DNA of 64,000 nt from Bacidia rubella. Taxonomy: Eukaryota > Ascomycota > Lecanoromycetes > Lecanorales > Ramalinaceae. The stretch covers positions 1,302,001 through 1,366,000 of the forward strand of contig JAVTIF010000008.1 in assembly GCA_032158265.1 (NCBI GenBank), read 5' to 3'. The position numbers and the translations under genes are program-made. The notes beneath the pieces are model-generated. The model saw only the letters and a program-made list of their open reading frames with translations. It was not told the DNA's origin and did no database searches. Within the stretch, counting starts at the first letter, position 1; every line of letters begins with the position of its first letter. Of the stretch, positions 20,969-32,729 are shown piece by piece.

Positions 20969-22066
20969 GTTGACCGATGAGGTTGGAGGAATCGCCTCAA
21001 AGGTAAAGGACCTCAAGTAGGGAAAGAGAAGGAAGGAATAAATTTAGGGTCGAAAGGGCAGGTGTCATGAAGCGCCAGTAGAACGAGGCACCACCGTGTG
21101 ATGGTGACAGACTCGGAAGGACCTAGCCCTAACCCCGTCGAAATGAGATGAGTACGAATAGACATTCAATAGACATTCAATACCAATAGATGAATAGTTG
21201 AGAAAGAAGTTTTGCGACAATGTAAGGGAGGAGGAAAGTGAGAACCCGAATGAGCGAAAATAGTTCGAGTTCGTACAGCATGCATGCAAGGCACTCCGCC
21301 AACGGAGAAGTGAATGCATTTGGTCTCGCAGAAGCAGGGCGAAGACGACATGCTTGGTTCAAGTGTCAATTCCAAACCTAGTGCTCGTACGAATTGGACA
21401 ATTGCACGCCTGCAATCCTGTTCGGCAAGATACCTGTGCTACTCGAAGGCAGTCAAAGCTCTCAGGGGATATGCAGCTGCCCTTTTGTAACCGGGTGGAC
21501 ATCCTCTTTCGCATCAACAATCGCATGCTGCTTGCCGCAGGCTGCATAGGCCTGATGGAACAAAGGGATGTCTTGAGGTGACAATTGCCTTGTCAATTGC
21601 GCGTAGGAAGGATTACGGTGGAATTGACTTCTGGCTACAAAACTATTTATGCAACGGTCTGGGGAGGCGCGGGTACCTAGTAAGTCGCCGTCTCCGCAGC
21701 CTTCAGTCCTGCCGGGAGTTCGGGATCATGGCCAGTTCTCAAGGACAATGTGTGGTCGACTATATCATATGAACAAGCGAGTACTGGATAGGAATATTGA
21801 AAGCAGAAGCAAGCAAGTGCGAAAAACCCCCCGAATCGAATCGCTCGAACGTGACTTCCAAACCAAGGCTGTACCCGTTGCTCGGCTCAGCGTGACCCGA
21901 TCGCTGAGCCCCTCTGGGCGTCGGCGTCATCACCTTGCATTCGCTATCCCCGGCCAAATAGCCTGCTGAACATGATATAGAAGCATTGTTCGCTATTGCT
22001 TCTTCTACATCTGCATCGACTGTCACGAGCATTGCATTACAAGCTTCAATTCGCTAACACGTCAAG
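20969..22066. promoter_or_regulatory. Divergent intergenic region
   Basis: 1.1 kb between two outward start codons. A short direct repeat (agacattcaat, twice) lies near 21160-21180. No gene recognised. Confidence 0.4.
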
Positions 22067-22963
22067 ATGAATCGCCTTCGCAATCCATTTAACAAGAAAC
22101 CCCAAGTCGCAAACGGCTACCCAGCGAAGCAAGATGAGAATTTGAGACCTGTCACGTCCGATAAAGCCTCTGAGCATTCAAGCTACGCTGCATCACGAAC
22201 ATCCTCGTCACTGAGCATCAAGAGGAAGGAGGAGCCTCCGGAATACAAATTGAGTGGTAGCGCTTATGGTCGAATCTGCGTGTGGAATGGGGCTGATGAT
22301 TGAATGCAGTGATCAATGGCGATGTCTACTTACCTGTGAGTTTGCGCTGCTCAAGATGAGTCAATTGAAACTAACCGTTCGCAGCCATCACCTCCGGAGA
22401 AGAAGAGCTTTTGGCCTACATCACCTCGGACAAATAGTCACCGAAGCATGCTGAACGAGAACGAGCCTTTCTCGATCTCTCGAGAATCGTTCGAGTCATA
22501 CCGCAGATCCTTTGTATGGCGCAAGCTGCTCAGTATTCCTCAAGCAAGCTGACCTACCAAGGACATCTCCGCACGCTCCCCAGTTAATCACAATGGAACG
22601 ACGACTCCTCGCCGGAGTCTTGACCAGAGAGCCATTGCATCATCCAATTCAAGAATCAATTCGCCGAGGTTCGAGAAGCCAGACCCCACAGAAGAGGAGG
22701 GTTTCGAAGACGTTGGCCTTGACGGAGACACAAAGCCGCCAGAAGACCCCAAGCAGCTCCCCGCCAAGAGGAAGAGCATATTTGCTCGCTTTGGTGATCA
22801 CAACTCTGAGCAGCCGACGTCAGCGGATGCGCCACGACCGAGTTCCAGTCACCGTGGGTTTCATCTGCCAGGTCGAAAGCGAGCGCAGAGTGGTCAGAGC
22901 GCCGAGCTTGGGAATATCGACGGCTTGACTGCCAAAGACAACGTTGACGTCGCTGTAAAGTGA
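22067..22963 (+). CDS. Small disordered protein of unknown function (four exons)
   Basis: Exons 22067-22256, 22310-22335 (26 nt), 22385-22513 and 22562-22963; 248 aa. Introns are 48-53 nt with standard borders and give one continuous frame: YKLS-VINGDVYLP-PSPPEKKSFW. The protein is Ser/Pro/Arg-rich with no hydrophobic core. Short patches that look conserved are NGDVYLPPSPPEKKSFW and KRKSIFARFGDH. The ORF is not detectable as one block without splicing. No function proposed; these motifs could be docking sites. Confidence 0.7.
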
Positions 22964-23415
22964 TACGGCTGACTTGAGTGACTTCGATGTAGACATCTCT
23001 TGACGGTTACACGGGTCGTTAGGCTACGAAGGCACGCAGGCAGTGCTGTGGTAATGAGCATTGGGAACAGGCGTATGGTTGAGGTGGCTTAAGTTAAACA
23101 TAGGCGTAAAGACGCACTATGGCATTCGCTACAGATATTAGTGCTGCAAAGCACAGCATAATTGTAATGGAATTCCATGACCAAGGGTTTCTAAGTTCTA
23201 GGATAACTCAAAAAGCCTCTTTATCAATTTCGAGCAAAAAGACTAAAATACTCTGGCCTGTCTCCACAGCGGATGCGGCAGAGTGACTTAGATGCCCCCC
23301 ATGCGCTCCGCAGTCCTGTCGCGTTCGATATCAGAGCATTGCCCTACAGTCCCTACCACACCATTTGCAATCCCTCGCTCCCACATACCAATAATACTCA
23401 AAGACATCTACAACT
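22964..23415. other. Intergenic region upstream of VPS26
   Basis: 452 bp between tandem genes; presumably the VPS26 promoter. Nothing else seen. Confidence 0.45.
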
Positions 23416-24634
23416 ATGTCTTACTTCTTCTCAACCCCTCTAGACATCGATATCGTTCTCGATGAATCGGACGATAGGCAGGTGATTGACCTAAAACTTG
23501 AGAAGAACAGGAGGGAAAAGGCACCACTGTACATGGATGGTGAATCAGTCAAAGGCGGCGTAACAATCAGACCTAAAGATGGCAAACGATTGGAACATAC
23601 AGGCATCAAAGTCCAATTCATTGGCACAATAGGTACTTCTCTCCGCTGAAGCCTAGCAACCGGTGTACAGAAGATAGCAAGCTCACCATAGCATAGAAAT
23701 GTTCTTCGATCGAGGCACGCACCATGAATTCCTGACTCTGAATCAAGAGCTCGCAGCTCCTGGGGACCTGCAACATCCACAGACCTATCCTTTCAACTTC
23801 AAGAACGTAGAAAAGCAATACGAGTCCTACATCGGCATAAATTGCCGGCTGCGCTACTACATTCGCTGCACTGTCTCGCGACGTATGGCGGACGTGATCC
23901 GAGAGAAAGACATCTGGGTCTACAGCTACCGGATTCCACCTGAGACGAACTCCAGCATTAAAATGGACGTGGGGATTGAAGACTGCCTGCACATTGAATT
24001 TGAGTACTCAAAGAGCAAGTATCATCTAAAGGATGTGATTGTGGGCCGGATATACTTCTTGCTCGTGAGACTAAAGATCAAGCATATGGAGCTCAGTATC
24101 ATTAGGAGGGAGACGACGGGCGTAAGTCCGAATCAGTATAACGAGAGTGAGACGTTGGTGAGATTTGAGATTATGGATGGCAGTCCAAGTCGAGGTACGA
24201 GCATGTCGAGCCCAAGTCCAGAACGTACATAGCAAGAAGGGCGAGGCTGATACGAGACTACAGGCGAAACGATACCCATCCGCCTTTTCCTAGGCGGCTT
24301 TGACCTCACGCCCACTTTCAGGGAAGTCAACAAGAAGTTCTCGACGCGCTACTATCTGTCCTTGGTACTAATTGATGAGGGTATAACAACCCGTTTTCTA
24401 TCTCCTCACCATTGTATGCTCCGTTGCTGATCCCGCATGACAGACGCACGACGCTACTTCAAACAATCAGAAATTGTCCTCTACAGGCAAGCACCGGAGA
24501 TTCTGGCGGAGCAAGCCGAGCTTGCAAAACAACAGCCGAGCGCCAACATTGCAGCGCAAGCACCTCCACCGCAGCAGACACAGGCGCAGAGAGAACAGCA
24601 AAGGGAACAGAGAACTGCTGTTGCAGCGGCTTAG
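23416..24634 (+). CDS. VPS26: Retromer subunit Vps26 (four exons)
   Basis: Exons 23416-23632, 23697-24194, 24264-24380 and 24444-24634; 340 aa. It starts MSYFFSTPLDIDIVLD, then KAPLYMDGESVKGGVTIRPKDGK, LEHTGIKVQFIGTIEMF across intron 1, and WVYSYRIPPETNSSIKMDVG. The second arrestin-like lobe has RGETIPIRLFLGGFDLTPTF across intron 2 and LVLIDEDARRYFKQSEI across intron 3. Vps26 joins Vps35 and Vps29 in the endosomal retromer that returns Vps10-type receptors to the Golgi. The Gln/Ala-rich tail is typical of filamentous fungi. All splice joins restore conserved text. Confidence 0.95.
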
Positions 24635-25056
24635 CAAGGAAACGTCTATCTTGAATACCGACCGCTTATCATGCACGGACAATGTGTCCATAAGAGAGCA
24701 GAAGCGTTGCCTGAGTAGCCAGAAGGCGGCATGCCGCAGTCGCAGGGTTAGAGAATCAGAGAGCAGGGCTGTTCGCTACTTGCCCCTTAGGCATAGAGGC
24801 TAAGGGTAGTCGAACAGTAGGCGCGAAGACACCAGACTGAGAAAAACAAGGCGCCACATGAAGCTCAGGACTCATGCGAAGTATGAGGAGGAAGCGGGCA
24901 AGTCAAATAGCGGTAACGAACACCCCTCCCCCATTGAGCACAACAACAACTAACGCAACCAATGCAGTACAAGATACCAAAATCATCATCAGGTTAGATC
25001 GTTACTACATAGCGAATGTTTCGTACAGTCTCAGCCAACGGTGCCATTTTGCCCCA
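24635..25056. other. Convergent intergenic region
   Basis: 422 bp between the VPS26 and Con-6-like stops. No gene seen. Confidence 0.45.
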
Positions 25057-25479
25057 TCACTCCCCCTTCTTATTATTCTCCATGAAGGCCTGTTCCCCAC
25101 CCAGCGCTTCAAACTTCTGCTCCGCGTTCTTCTTCGCCGTCTCGGAGTACTTGTCGCTGTTCATGACGCCCTGGGTGCTGTCTGTTAGTGTGTGTGCTCT
25201 TGTGTGGAGCTCTGGGAACGGCAAGGGAGGGTTGGGTGGGTTTAGAGGAGGAAGGGGGTCTTGGAGGAGGAAGGGGGTCTTGGAAGAGGATAATGGGGGG
25301 GAGGGGAATTGGGTTGATGCTTAGAAACCGGGAGAAGGGTGACATACTTTGTACCCACTCGCTTTATTCGAGATATCCTCCGTGTTCCCATGGATATTGT
25401 CCATAGGATTGCTTTGGGTGGGGATGTTTTCTTCAGCTGTGCCGGCGACGGTTTGGTCGTGGGGTGCTTTGTCCGTCAT
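25057..25479 (-). CDS. Conidiation-specific protein 6 (Con-6)-like (two exons)
   Basis: Exons 25479-25348 and 25170-25057, 81 aa. The 177-nt intron is the longest in this window and very pyrimidine-rich on the coding strand. The protein is small, hydrophilic and Asn/Lys/Glu-rich. HGNTEDISNKASGYKGVMNS followed by SETAKKNAEQKFEALGGEQAF resembles the Con-6 repeat (GYKAxxxNPxVSEEAKxxA). Con-6 family members accumulate in conidia and under stress. I chose the cacccag acceptor because the two earlier AGs put the exon out of frame. Confidence 0.68.
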
Positions 25480-25957
25480 GATGGCTTTTACGAGTTTTAC
25501 GAATGGGTGCTGGTAAAGCTTTTTGTGGGTTGCTTTTGGTTGAGACTGTGTAACAAGGTGATAAGGTTGTGGTTTTACAGGAAGCAGAGGGGTTGGAATG
25601 CTTTATGTGCGTTTGTGGCTGTGCTTGATGATTTGGTTTACCCCTCCATTGCCAATATGCAGGACGTCACAGGCACGTGTTTTATGGTTCTGGGGAAACC
25701 GGTTTCTGTGGTGGAGGTACCTTGGGCCTAGATCACGGGGGAGACTGGCCCGCGTCATGAGATCCGATTCCCCACACGAATATGTAGGAAGCCGTGTTTG
25801 CCTTGCGTAGCATGAGTAGCTTCAAGTATGACCTTGCTAGGTCATAGTAGTGGCGGGAATGATCTTACTCGTAGATCATCGATGCTGAGGAAGGCCTAGG
25901 CCTTCGAAAGCAGATTTTGAGTATCAAAATGCTCATACTAGCAGAGTAGTATATGGT
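25480..25957. other. Intergenic region upstream of the Con-6-like gene
   Basis: 478 bp, probably the Con-6-like promoter and the 3' region of the E2 gene. A short palindromic stretch (gaaggcctaggccttc) lies near 25889-25904. Confidence 0.4.
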
Positions 25958-27546
25958 TCACCGCAGCCTGGCAATCATAGTATCAGGGGCCTCCACGAAC
26001 GTTTTCACCCTCTCCGCCATCCTCGCCATTGTCGCCCCATCGACAACCCGGTGGTCAGCGCTCCAGCTGAAATTCATAATCTCCTTCCTCCTCACAGCCC
26101 CGTCGTCTCCAAATGCAGGCACCGTCCTGGCTTTCCCGAGGCCAAGAATCGCGACTTCGCTCTGCACAATCACAGGCGCGACATACGTGCCCCCAATACT
26201 GCCGATATTGCTCACAGTGATGGTCCCTCCCGTTAAGTCTTTGGCTGACAGTTTGCTTTCCTTTGCAAGTTGCTGCAAGCGAGTGCATTCTGTCGCGATC
26301 TCCGAAATTGAACGAGCAGCGACGTTCTTGATGTTTGGGACTAGCAGGCCTTGAGAAGTGTCCATCGCCACGCCGATGTTGTGTTTCTCGCGCATGATGA
26401 GTTGTGTTTTCTGATGCTCGTCACCTGCTTCGACGCGTGAGTTTAAGAGAGGAAAGTCATGGAGGGCTAGGGAGACGGCTTTGATGATGAAATGCAGGTA
26501 AGACAATTTCTGGTCCTGCCCAGACGGTGCGTTGAGCCTGCTGCGGAGCAGTTTCAGAGAGCTAATGTCGATCTCGTCAGCGTAGACGAAGTGCGGAATA
26601 CTGAGTGAACGGGTCATCGTCTTGAACATCTGGCTTTGTATGTTTGTCAATGTGATGGGCTTCTCGACTTGTGTTTCGTCAACGGCGGACGTGGAAGGAG
26701 AGCTTGTCGTTGTAGATGCAGCATTCTTGTCTGCCAAATATTTGTGAACATCTTCTTTCAGAATGCGGCCGTCTCGTCCAGTTCCTTCAAGCTTTGAAAT
26801 ATCAATGTCATGTTGCTTTAGCAGACCTCGAACTGCTGGTGTTGCAAGATTCGGGTGTTCTCCGTTGGATCTTTGGCTGGGGCTGTCCCTTTGACTTCTT
26901 TGCCGATTCTCTGCCCCATATACCTGTGCAGCAGCCTTCTGCGGCTGTTGAGGAGCATTGGGCTCGCCAGCTTGTTGTGGCTCTGGAGCTAAAACTGCCT
27001 CATCTTCCGGCGATATCTCGCTTTGCACGTCTATGTCGAACAATGACTGATGTTGCTTAGCCATGTCATCTAAGATCATGTTACAAAAGCTGTCATTACC
27101 TGACCAACTTGCACCACATCGTCCTGCTCGTAGTGTAATTTCTTGATCACTCCATCAAAGCGAGAGGTGATCTGAGCATTGTGATCAGCATCCTTCAGTC
27201 ATCTATCAGGCTTGTTCAAGGGTCTACCTCAACATTCGCCTTGTCGCTTGCTACCTCGCAGACTTTATCGAACTGTTCGACTCTTGCTCCTGGCTGGACA
27301 AACCATTGTATGATTTGCACCTCCTTAATACCTTCGATTGGCTAGTCAGATCATTATGTGACTCATTGAGTGATAGCCTGGCTTACCTTCGCCCGGATCA
27401 GAGAGTAGGAAAGGTCGGACAGCGGCGAAGGAACGTGAGGTACGAAAGCTTCGGGCGAATCGAGGTTGTGATAGAGTGGCAGACTTAGAGATGCACTGAC
27501 AGTAGCGTCTAGTGATTTGAAGCTGAAAAGGCCATCGAGCATTCAT
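25958..27546 (-). CDS. Branched-chain 2-oxoacid dehydrogenase E2 (dihydrolipoyl transacylase), four exons
   Basis: Exons 27546-27387, 27331-27228, 27171-27100 and 27046-25958; 474 aa. The N terminus is Arg/Ser-rich with almost no acids, a mitochondrial presequence. The lipoyl domain follows: GEGIKEVQIIQWFVQPGARV, then CEVASDKANVEITSRFDG, with Lys of SDKA as the lipoylation site. Then an E1/E3-binding domain (LATPAVRGLLKQHDIDISKL, GTGRDGRILKEDV) and the catalytic domain ending FSWSADHRVVDGATMARM, with the catalytic His and Asp. It moves acyl groups from valine, leucine and isoleucine breakdown to CoA. All three introns fall in the N-terminal third, and each splice restores conserved sequence. 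Confidence 0.94.
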
Positions 27547-27805
27547 CGCTACCTGTTAGACATCGTCTAGGAAGCATGATGATGCTGGTATGACAAGGTG
27601 GGTGATTCTATCCAAATCCACAAGGACATGCATCCCGAGCAGCGAGCGGCTACGAGCGGATGAGAGAGTTCATGATGACTAATCTTTTGATTTGGTTAGA
27701 AACCCGCGGACAACCACTCTGGGATATGATTTTCGACTCTCCTAAGATCTGACAGCTTCTAGAAGTTAACCATGAACTTTTTGAGAGTTTCATTTCCTTT
27801 CTCAA

Positions 27806-28764
27806 TCAAACCCTCAATTCTTGTGGATATTTTGTATTCGCTGCAGCAAGATTGTTCAAAAAATGCCCCAACCTATACCCACCCTTCGCAATTTGCTCCT
27901 CTATGATGCGCTGCGCTCCAACATAATAAGTCCCATTGAGCTCCTGACCATTCATATTCGTCTTCAGCACATACTCGCAATTCCATTGATTGGCATCCAA
28001 TGCCCATTCCAGCGAGCATTGTTCCGGGCTCGCCGGATCGATACATGAGATCCAGTCACCCTTTTTGGGAAAGAATCCAGTATCAATCTTCTCGGTCAGC
28101 TTTGCCGCGAAATTAGCTATCACTGGAGCGCTGTTGCCTCCAGCATCCCTTTCCACCATTTCATCGTCCCAGCACCCGTGCAATCTCCTTGGCGCTCCGT
28201 TCCATGTCACGTTGATGAGATTACCGCCGAAAGCCTCGGCTTCGTCGTGCAGAGGCTGAGTGATATCGCCAAGGAAGTGGATGAGGAACTTCAGGGCCTG
28301 ATTGGTATCCTCTCGAGGTAAAGTGCCATTTTGAATGCGTTCTGTGTAATTCTTGGTTGCGGATATAATACAGTCGTTATTGTGGCAGTCACGCTTGTAG
28401 TAAACGCTGCAATTGCTAGGGGGATGGTCTTCAGCGTCGATGAAGCTAGCCCAAAGGTATCAGTTCGTCGTCAAACCTTCAGGGTCAGAGGAGGTTGGAG
28501 GTATACTGACTGATAAAGCCTGCTAAACCTGCCTTGAGGAGTTTTGCGGTAGTCATCTGCCCATGTTGCTACAGAGACTAAAGTTTCATTGCCGAGGAGA
28601 ATTCTTTGCACATAAGCCCGGGCCTCATGAGTGAGGTAATTCTTTGCTATCGCGGCGACAGTCTTGTGACCGACTTCGCCCCAAGGATAGCCTAGGGGCA
28701 AGTAGGAGAGCAGTAGGAAGAGAAAAGTAACCCAGCCATGGCTACCGATCGAGACTGGATTCAT
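27806..28764 (-). CDS. Secreted S1/P1-type nuclease (two exons)
   Basis: Exons 28764-28511 and 28445-27806, 297 aa. A signal peptide (about 27 residues, VTFLFLLLSYLPLGYP) precedes WGEVGHKTVAAIA, where the mature N-terminal Trp binds zinc. The 65-nt intron joins FSRLYH to FIDAEDHPPSNC, typical of the family. HFLGDITQPLHDEAEAFGGN gives further zinc ligands. Cysteines and several N-x-S/T sites fit a glycosylated secreted enzyme. These trinuclear-zinc enzymes cut single-stranded DNA and RNA and remove 3' phosphates, serving phosphate and nucleoside scavenging. An upstream frame extension begins only with TTG, so the ATG at 28764 is used. Confidence 0.93.
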
Positions 28765-29524
28765 CCCGTTGGGAAATCCGTCAAGAGTCGTGAAAAGCAA
28801 ACAAACGAAAGAGAGTTCCAAAAAATCGGAGGGGAGACACAATGATCAAAATCATGATAGTTGAGGCGGGGGTGAAGGAAACAAATATATTGGCCGCAGC
28901 CACGTTCAGCCACCGGGTCCAGAACTACCTGGTTGTAGTGGATGATGGTCCTCTGGTGGGAATCTTGATGATCCCACAGTGACCTTATCCGCGGCTTCGT
29001 TGGAAGGTGGGGATTGTCTAGATCTACACATGGATTTCAATGTAACTGAGGAAGGAAATGGCGGGCGGGCCAAAAGAACTACCCAACCTTGATTGAGTTA
29101 AGGGGTGATACGAATCGGGTGATTAGCTAAGCTTACACTTTTCAAACCCCCGTCCTCCCCCTTAGCCCAGGAACATCGCTCTATGGTTGCGCATCTTGCG
29201 TGAATCTTGCCGGACTATGGGGGATTCTAGCTGCATCACTTTGCGGGTCTCCTACTGGTCTTTCTAGCATGGGTGGTCATCCTTTGAAGTACAGCAATAT
29301 GAAAATCTTCAAACGCGGTGTGACACTGGCTTTTGTAGTTGAAGGAAAGAGCTGGATGATAGGGCAGATGAGGTAGGCTTTTCGAAGAAGGTCGTTGTCA
29401 TGAGTACTGCAAACGATCGATCACTAATATCACATGTCAAATATTCCTTGGATCGTTCCTCTTATCTACGACATAATGATCCCATAAATGCGTTGTCACC
29501 TCTCTTCAGCTCCATCTAGAGAAA
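28765..29524. other. Intergenic region upstream of S1/P1 nuclease
   Basis: 760 bp without a gene; holds the nuclease promoter and the 3' flank of the pyranose oxidase gene. Confidence 0.4.
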
Positions 29525-31612
29525 TCAATTGGAGTCTAACGGACCCCTGATCTCCTCGATGATCTTGTTTGCACCGACAATGGCAAAGCAAGCTGCTGTG
29601 AGAGTAGGATTGCAGGCGTTCTGTGTCGGGATGACTCCGCAGCCACCAAGGTACAAATCATCTTGGCGCCAGACTTTGGAGTAGCGGTCGACAACAGAAG
29701 TGCCATCGTCAGTTGCGCCGGCGCGAGTCGTGCCGCAATGGTGAAGAGCGGAGCCTGGTGTGAGGTACTTGGGCTCTGCGCCAGGGACGTAGCCGCCAAG
29801 GTCACCGGCAAGTTTTACCATGCTGTTACGAAAAGTAATTGTGTCAGTGATGTCTCAAAATGCGAGCCAAGAGGAGCTTGTGGGAAGACTCACTCTGCCA
29901 TCATACGATGGGTCCGATCAGCGTCGTCCTTGTCGATACTGAAATGGTAGGTTGGCTTTGTGTATGGTTAGCGCAATGCATCAAGCCAAATCCTATAAGG
30001 ACTCACTTGAGGCATGCCAAAGCCATCGCGAATGTCTGTGGAGAACTCGACATAGTTCCCGTATTTCGGCTTGACATACCCGTACCATCGCAAATCCACC
30101 ACGAGGCGCTGATCAATTCCTACAGGTACGGCGCCGTAGCCAAATGCATCACGGTGGATTTGGGTGTGCCATGGATGGTCTTTTGAAAGAGGGGTGTAGA
30201 CCTTTCAAACTTCTCAGTAATCATCAGCCTGCTAGAAAAGGGAAGAGCCTATACCTGTGGATCTGGATCATTGAAAGGAAAAGGCAAAGGATCTTGAGGG
30301 TGTCTCTCATGATGCAATTTCACCTTCCTCTCCCAGTCCGGATCCTTGCTGTGCTCGACTTTGCTAACCAATTCTCGTGAAAGTACGATCTGGCAGAACG
30401 CCATAGTCTGCTCTGTAAGGTAGTGTCCCTATAATATTCAGTCGAAGATACCAAAACGATACAAGGAGATCAGACCAGAGCTGGGTAGTGGCTTTCTGGA
30501 CTGAAGCCTGAGTTGAAGAGGATCCCAGGAGTAAGGGTTGCGCCGGCACAAATAACGTATTTCTTTGCCTTGACATATACAGTCTCGTTGGTAAGGAGAT
30601 CTTTTAACTCAGCAAATTCTATCTGGCCTGGGTGGTCCACAGACGGACTTGTCACAAGTCTTGTGCAGCGATGCTGAGCTTTAATTTCGAAGAGGTCGCC
30701 ATTGTACTTCGGTTGAGCGAGGTCACCAAGGATTGTGGCCGATGCGGTCCACTCAACGTAGTCTTTGTTTTTCTCGTTACGTTGACAAGCTAGGGGCATA
30801 CTGACAAACCCCCGCCCCTTGTTAGCCTCTCGAAGAGTCTTTTTGACGAGTTGTTGGCGAATTGAGTCATCGAAGGATGTGCTGTTGGTGTGAAAGAGCG
30901 TCTCGGCCTCATCGTACAAAGCCCTCCATTCTCGATCAGAGAACAGGTCAGAGCGTTCGATGCCAGCATGTTCTTCAGGCGTACAGCAAGTCCAATGAGA
31001 ACCCATGCCACCAACGACCCTTGTCGCAGCTGCAGCAGGGAGATTGTCATACGGTGTTTGATTTGGGTTTTGCCCGTTATGGATGAAGGCGCAAGGGCTA
31101 ACGAGGGAGATTAGTCGTCGACATCGACGATGAGGCAAAATCTTACGGAGGGCTCCAAGACACTGGCTCCAAATATGTTGTATTGTCTTTATCAACGGGA
31201 ACCGATAGAAGAGCCAGCTCACCCTGGACAGATGTTATGGACATCCTCGAAATAGTGAAAGTCGACAAACCTTGACCGAACTGAAAAGCGGTCAGCGGTA
31301 TGAAATGAATTTGGGGTTTCTGGACTTCTGGCTCCTTACTTGGTAAAGAGGCTGATATCCTTCTGGACCGCAATACTATTCTTCTTGTGGTCTCCAACAA
31401 GCCTAGTAGCCCTGCCATGCAACATCAGAATGCTGGATCACCTTCGCAATGTTCGCTCCTGAAACCTACTGCTCCCCAATGTCAACCATCAAAACCTTGA
31501 TACCAGCATCGACAAGTTTGCGAGTATATGTGGCTCCAATAGGTCCGGAGCCAATAACTAGGACCTCCGTCTCTATTGGAGGCGACGCCATTGTTTGCAA
31601 AGCTGGAGCCAT
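29525..31612 (-). CDS. Pyranose 2-oxidase (GMC family), nine exons
   Basis: Exons: 31612-31470, 31411-31340, 31280-31271 (10 nt), 31223-31147, 31097-30476, 30428-30255, 30201-30007, 29955-29894 and 29822-29525; about 550 aa. FAD Rossmann motif LVIGSGPIGATYTRKLVDAG at the N terminus; DHKKNSIAVQKDISLF; then VVGGMGSHWTCCTP, with His135 at the place of the covalent-flavin His. KDHPWHTQIHRDAFGYGAV and the C-terminal pair ALHHCGTTRAG (His479) and NACNPTLTAA (Asn523) match the catalytic His/Asn. The enzyme oxidises glucose and other pyranoses at C2, making H2O2. No signal peptide. Every junction restores family sequence. Confidence 0.88.
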
Positions 31613-32729
31613 GGTTGCAATTCGAAGGAGTTAGTGTACAAGACAAGAGGTCCTAATTTCAAAAGAATTTGACTCTTGCTCATGAAGACTTCACATATTC
31701 TCAGGAGCAGCTGGCTTCCTTTTATGCCTCAAGGATTGCCGATTCCGGACCACATTCGGACAAAGGAAGTCGGCCGTAACGTTGAAAGTTGTAGCTAGCT
31801 AGTTCCTGTCTCGATTTACATGTATGATACCAACAATTCAACAACAACAGCTCGCAAGCAACGTATAATGTGGATGGAACAAGTTGTGGCTGGCTGACTC
31901 CCATCTCGATCTGCACACATTATACCAATAGGTCAACAGCAACAGCCCGCGAGCAACGGAGAAGGTGGATAGAACATCCCAATGCATCGTTTTAGTAATG
32001 GTTAGTAGAAACGCCATATTGTAGCTGCATACGGAAAAGGAAAAATCCCCGAACATAGCATCCGCTACCCATTCAAGCCTTTGACAGACAGAACAGGGCG
32101 TGACCAGTGCCACAAGACAAGCTTGACAGCTGAAACTTTGACAAGACAGGATAAGCACAACGCCACCAGATGACTTTGACAGCTGAAACTGTTTTCAAAG
32201 AGACGTCTCGGCTTTGATGGAAAGGGTAATGTGGCTTGACCGTTGTGCAGTTGAGGTGAGGTCTGGACCCACTAGAAGCCTCCCATTTCGTCGCCCTCTA
32301 AGTTCCCTCAACGGCGCACAAGCTGACAGCGATCTCGATTCCGATTGAGTCGTAGGTAAGGTCGAAGCTGAGCGCAAAGAATGTTGCCGACGTTTCTCAG
32401 CCTTATGCTTTACCGGATTGGTCACTCAAGTCGCTCCATTCTCCCACGGTGCAACCTTGATAGCTGTGTTCCTAAGTCAGTCAATGGTGATAAAGCATAA
32501 GACAACCAAGTAGTCCTTGAAAGATTTATTCACCACCTTCTTCGTATATTCTATAAAGTTTTGAAAAGCAGGCTTGAACCTCCCATAACAAGTACAAAAC
32601 CACCTCCGTATATTGCAGCCAGGGGTATATATACAACCGATCCCTTCCCTTTCCCATATATGTAGGTCCAAATGCTCCCTATATTCGCAAATATGCACTC
32701 GATTTCCATCAAAGAAACCGTCGCCTTCA
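31613..32729. other. Intergenic region upstream of pyranose oxidase
   Basis: 1.1 kb holding the pyranose oxidase promoter, a diverged tandem duplication (31787-31974) and a short direct repeat (tgacagctgaaact, near 32125 and 32178). No gene recognised. Confidence 0.45.
31787..31974. repeat. Diverged tandem duplication, two 94-bp units
   Basis: Unit 1 (31787-31880) and unit 2 (31881-31974) align end to end: aagttgtagctagc against aagttgtggctggc, then caacaacaacagctcgcaagcaac against caacagcaacagcccgcgagcaac (read in part). Most differences are C/T or G/A transitions. Confidence 0.75.
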
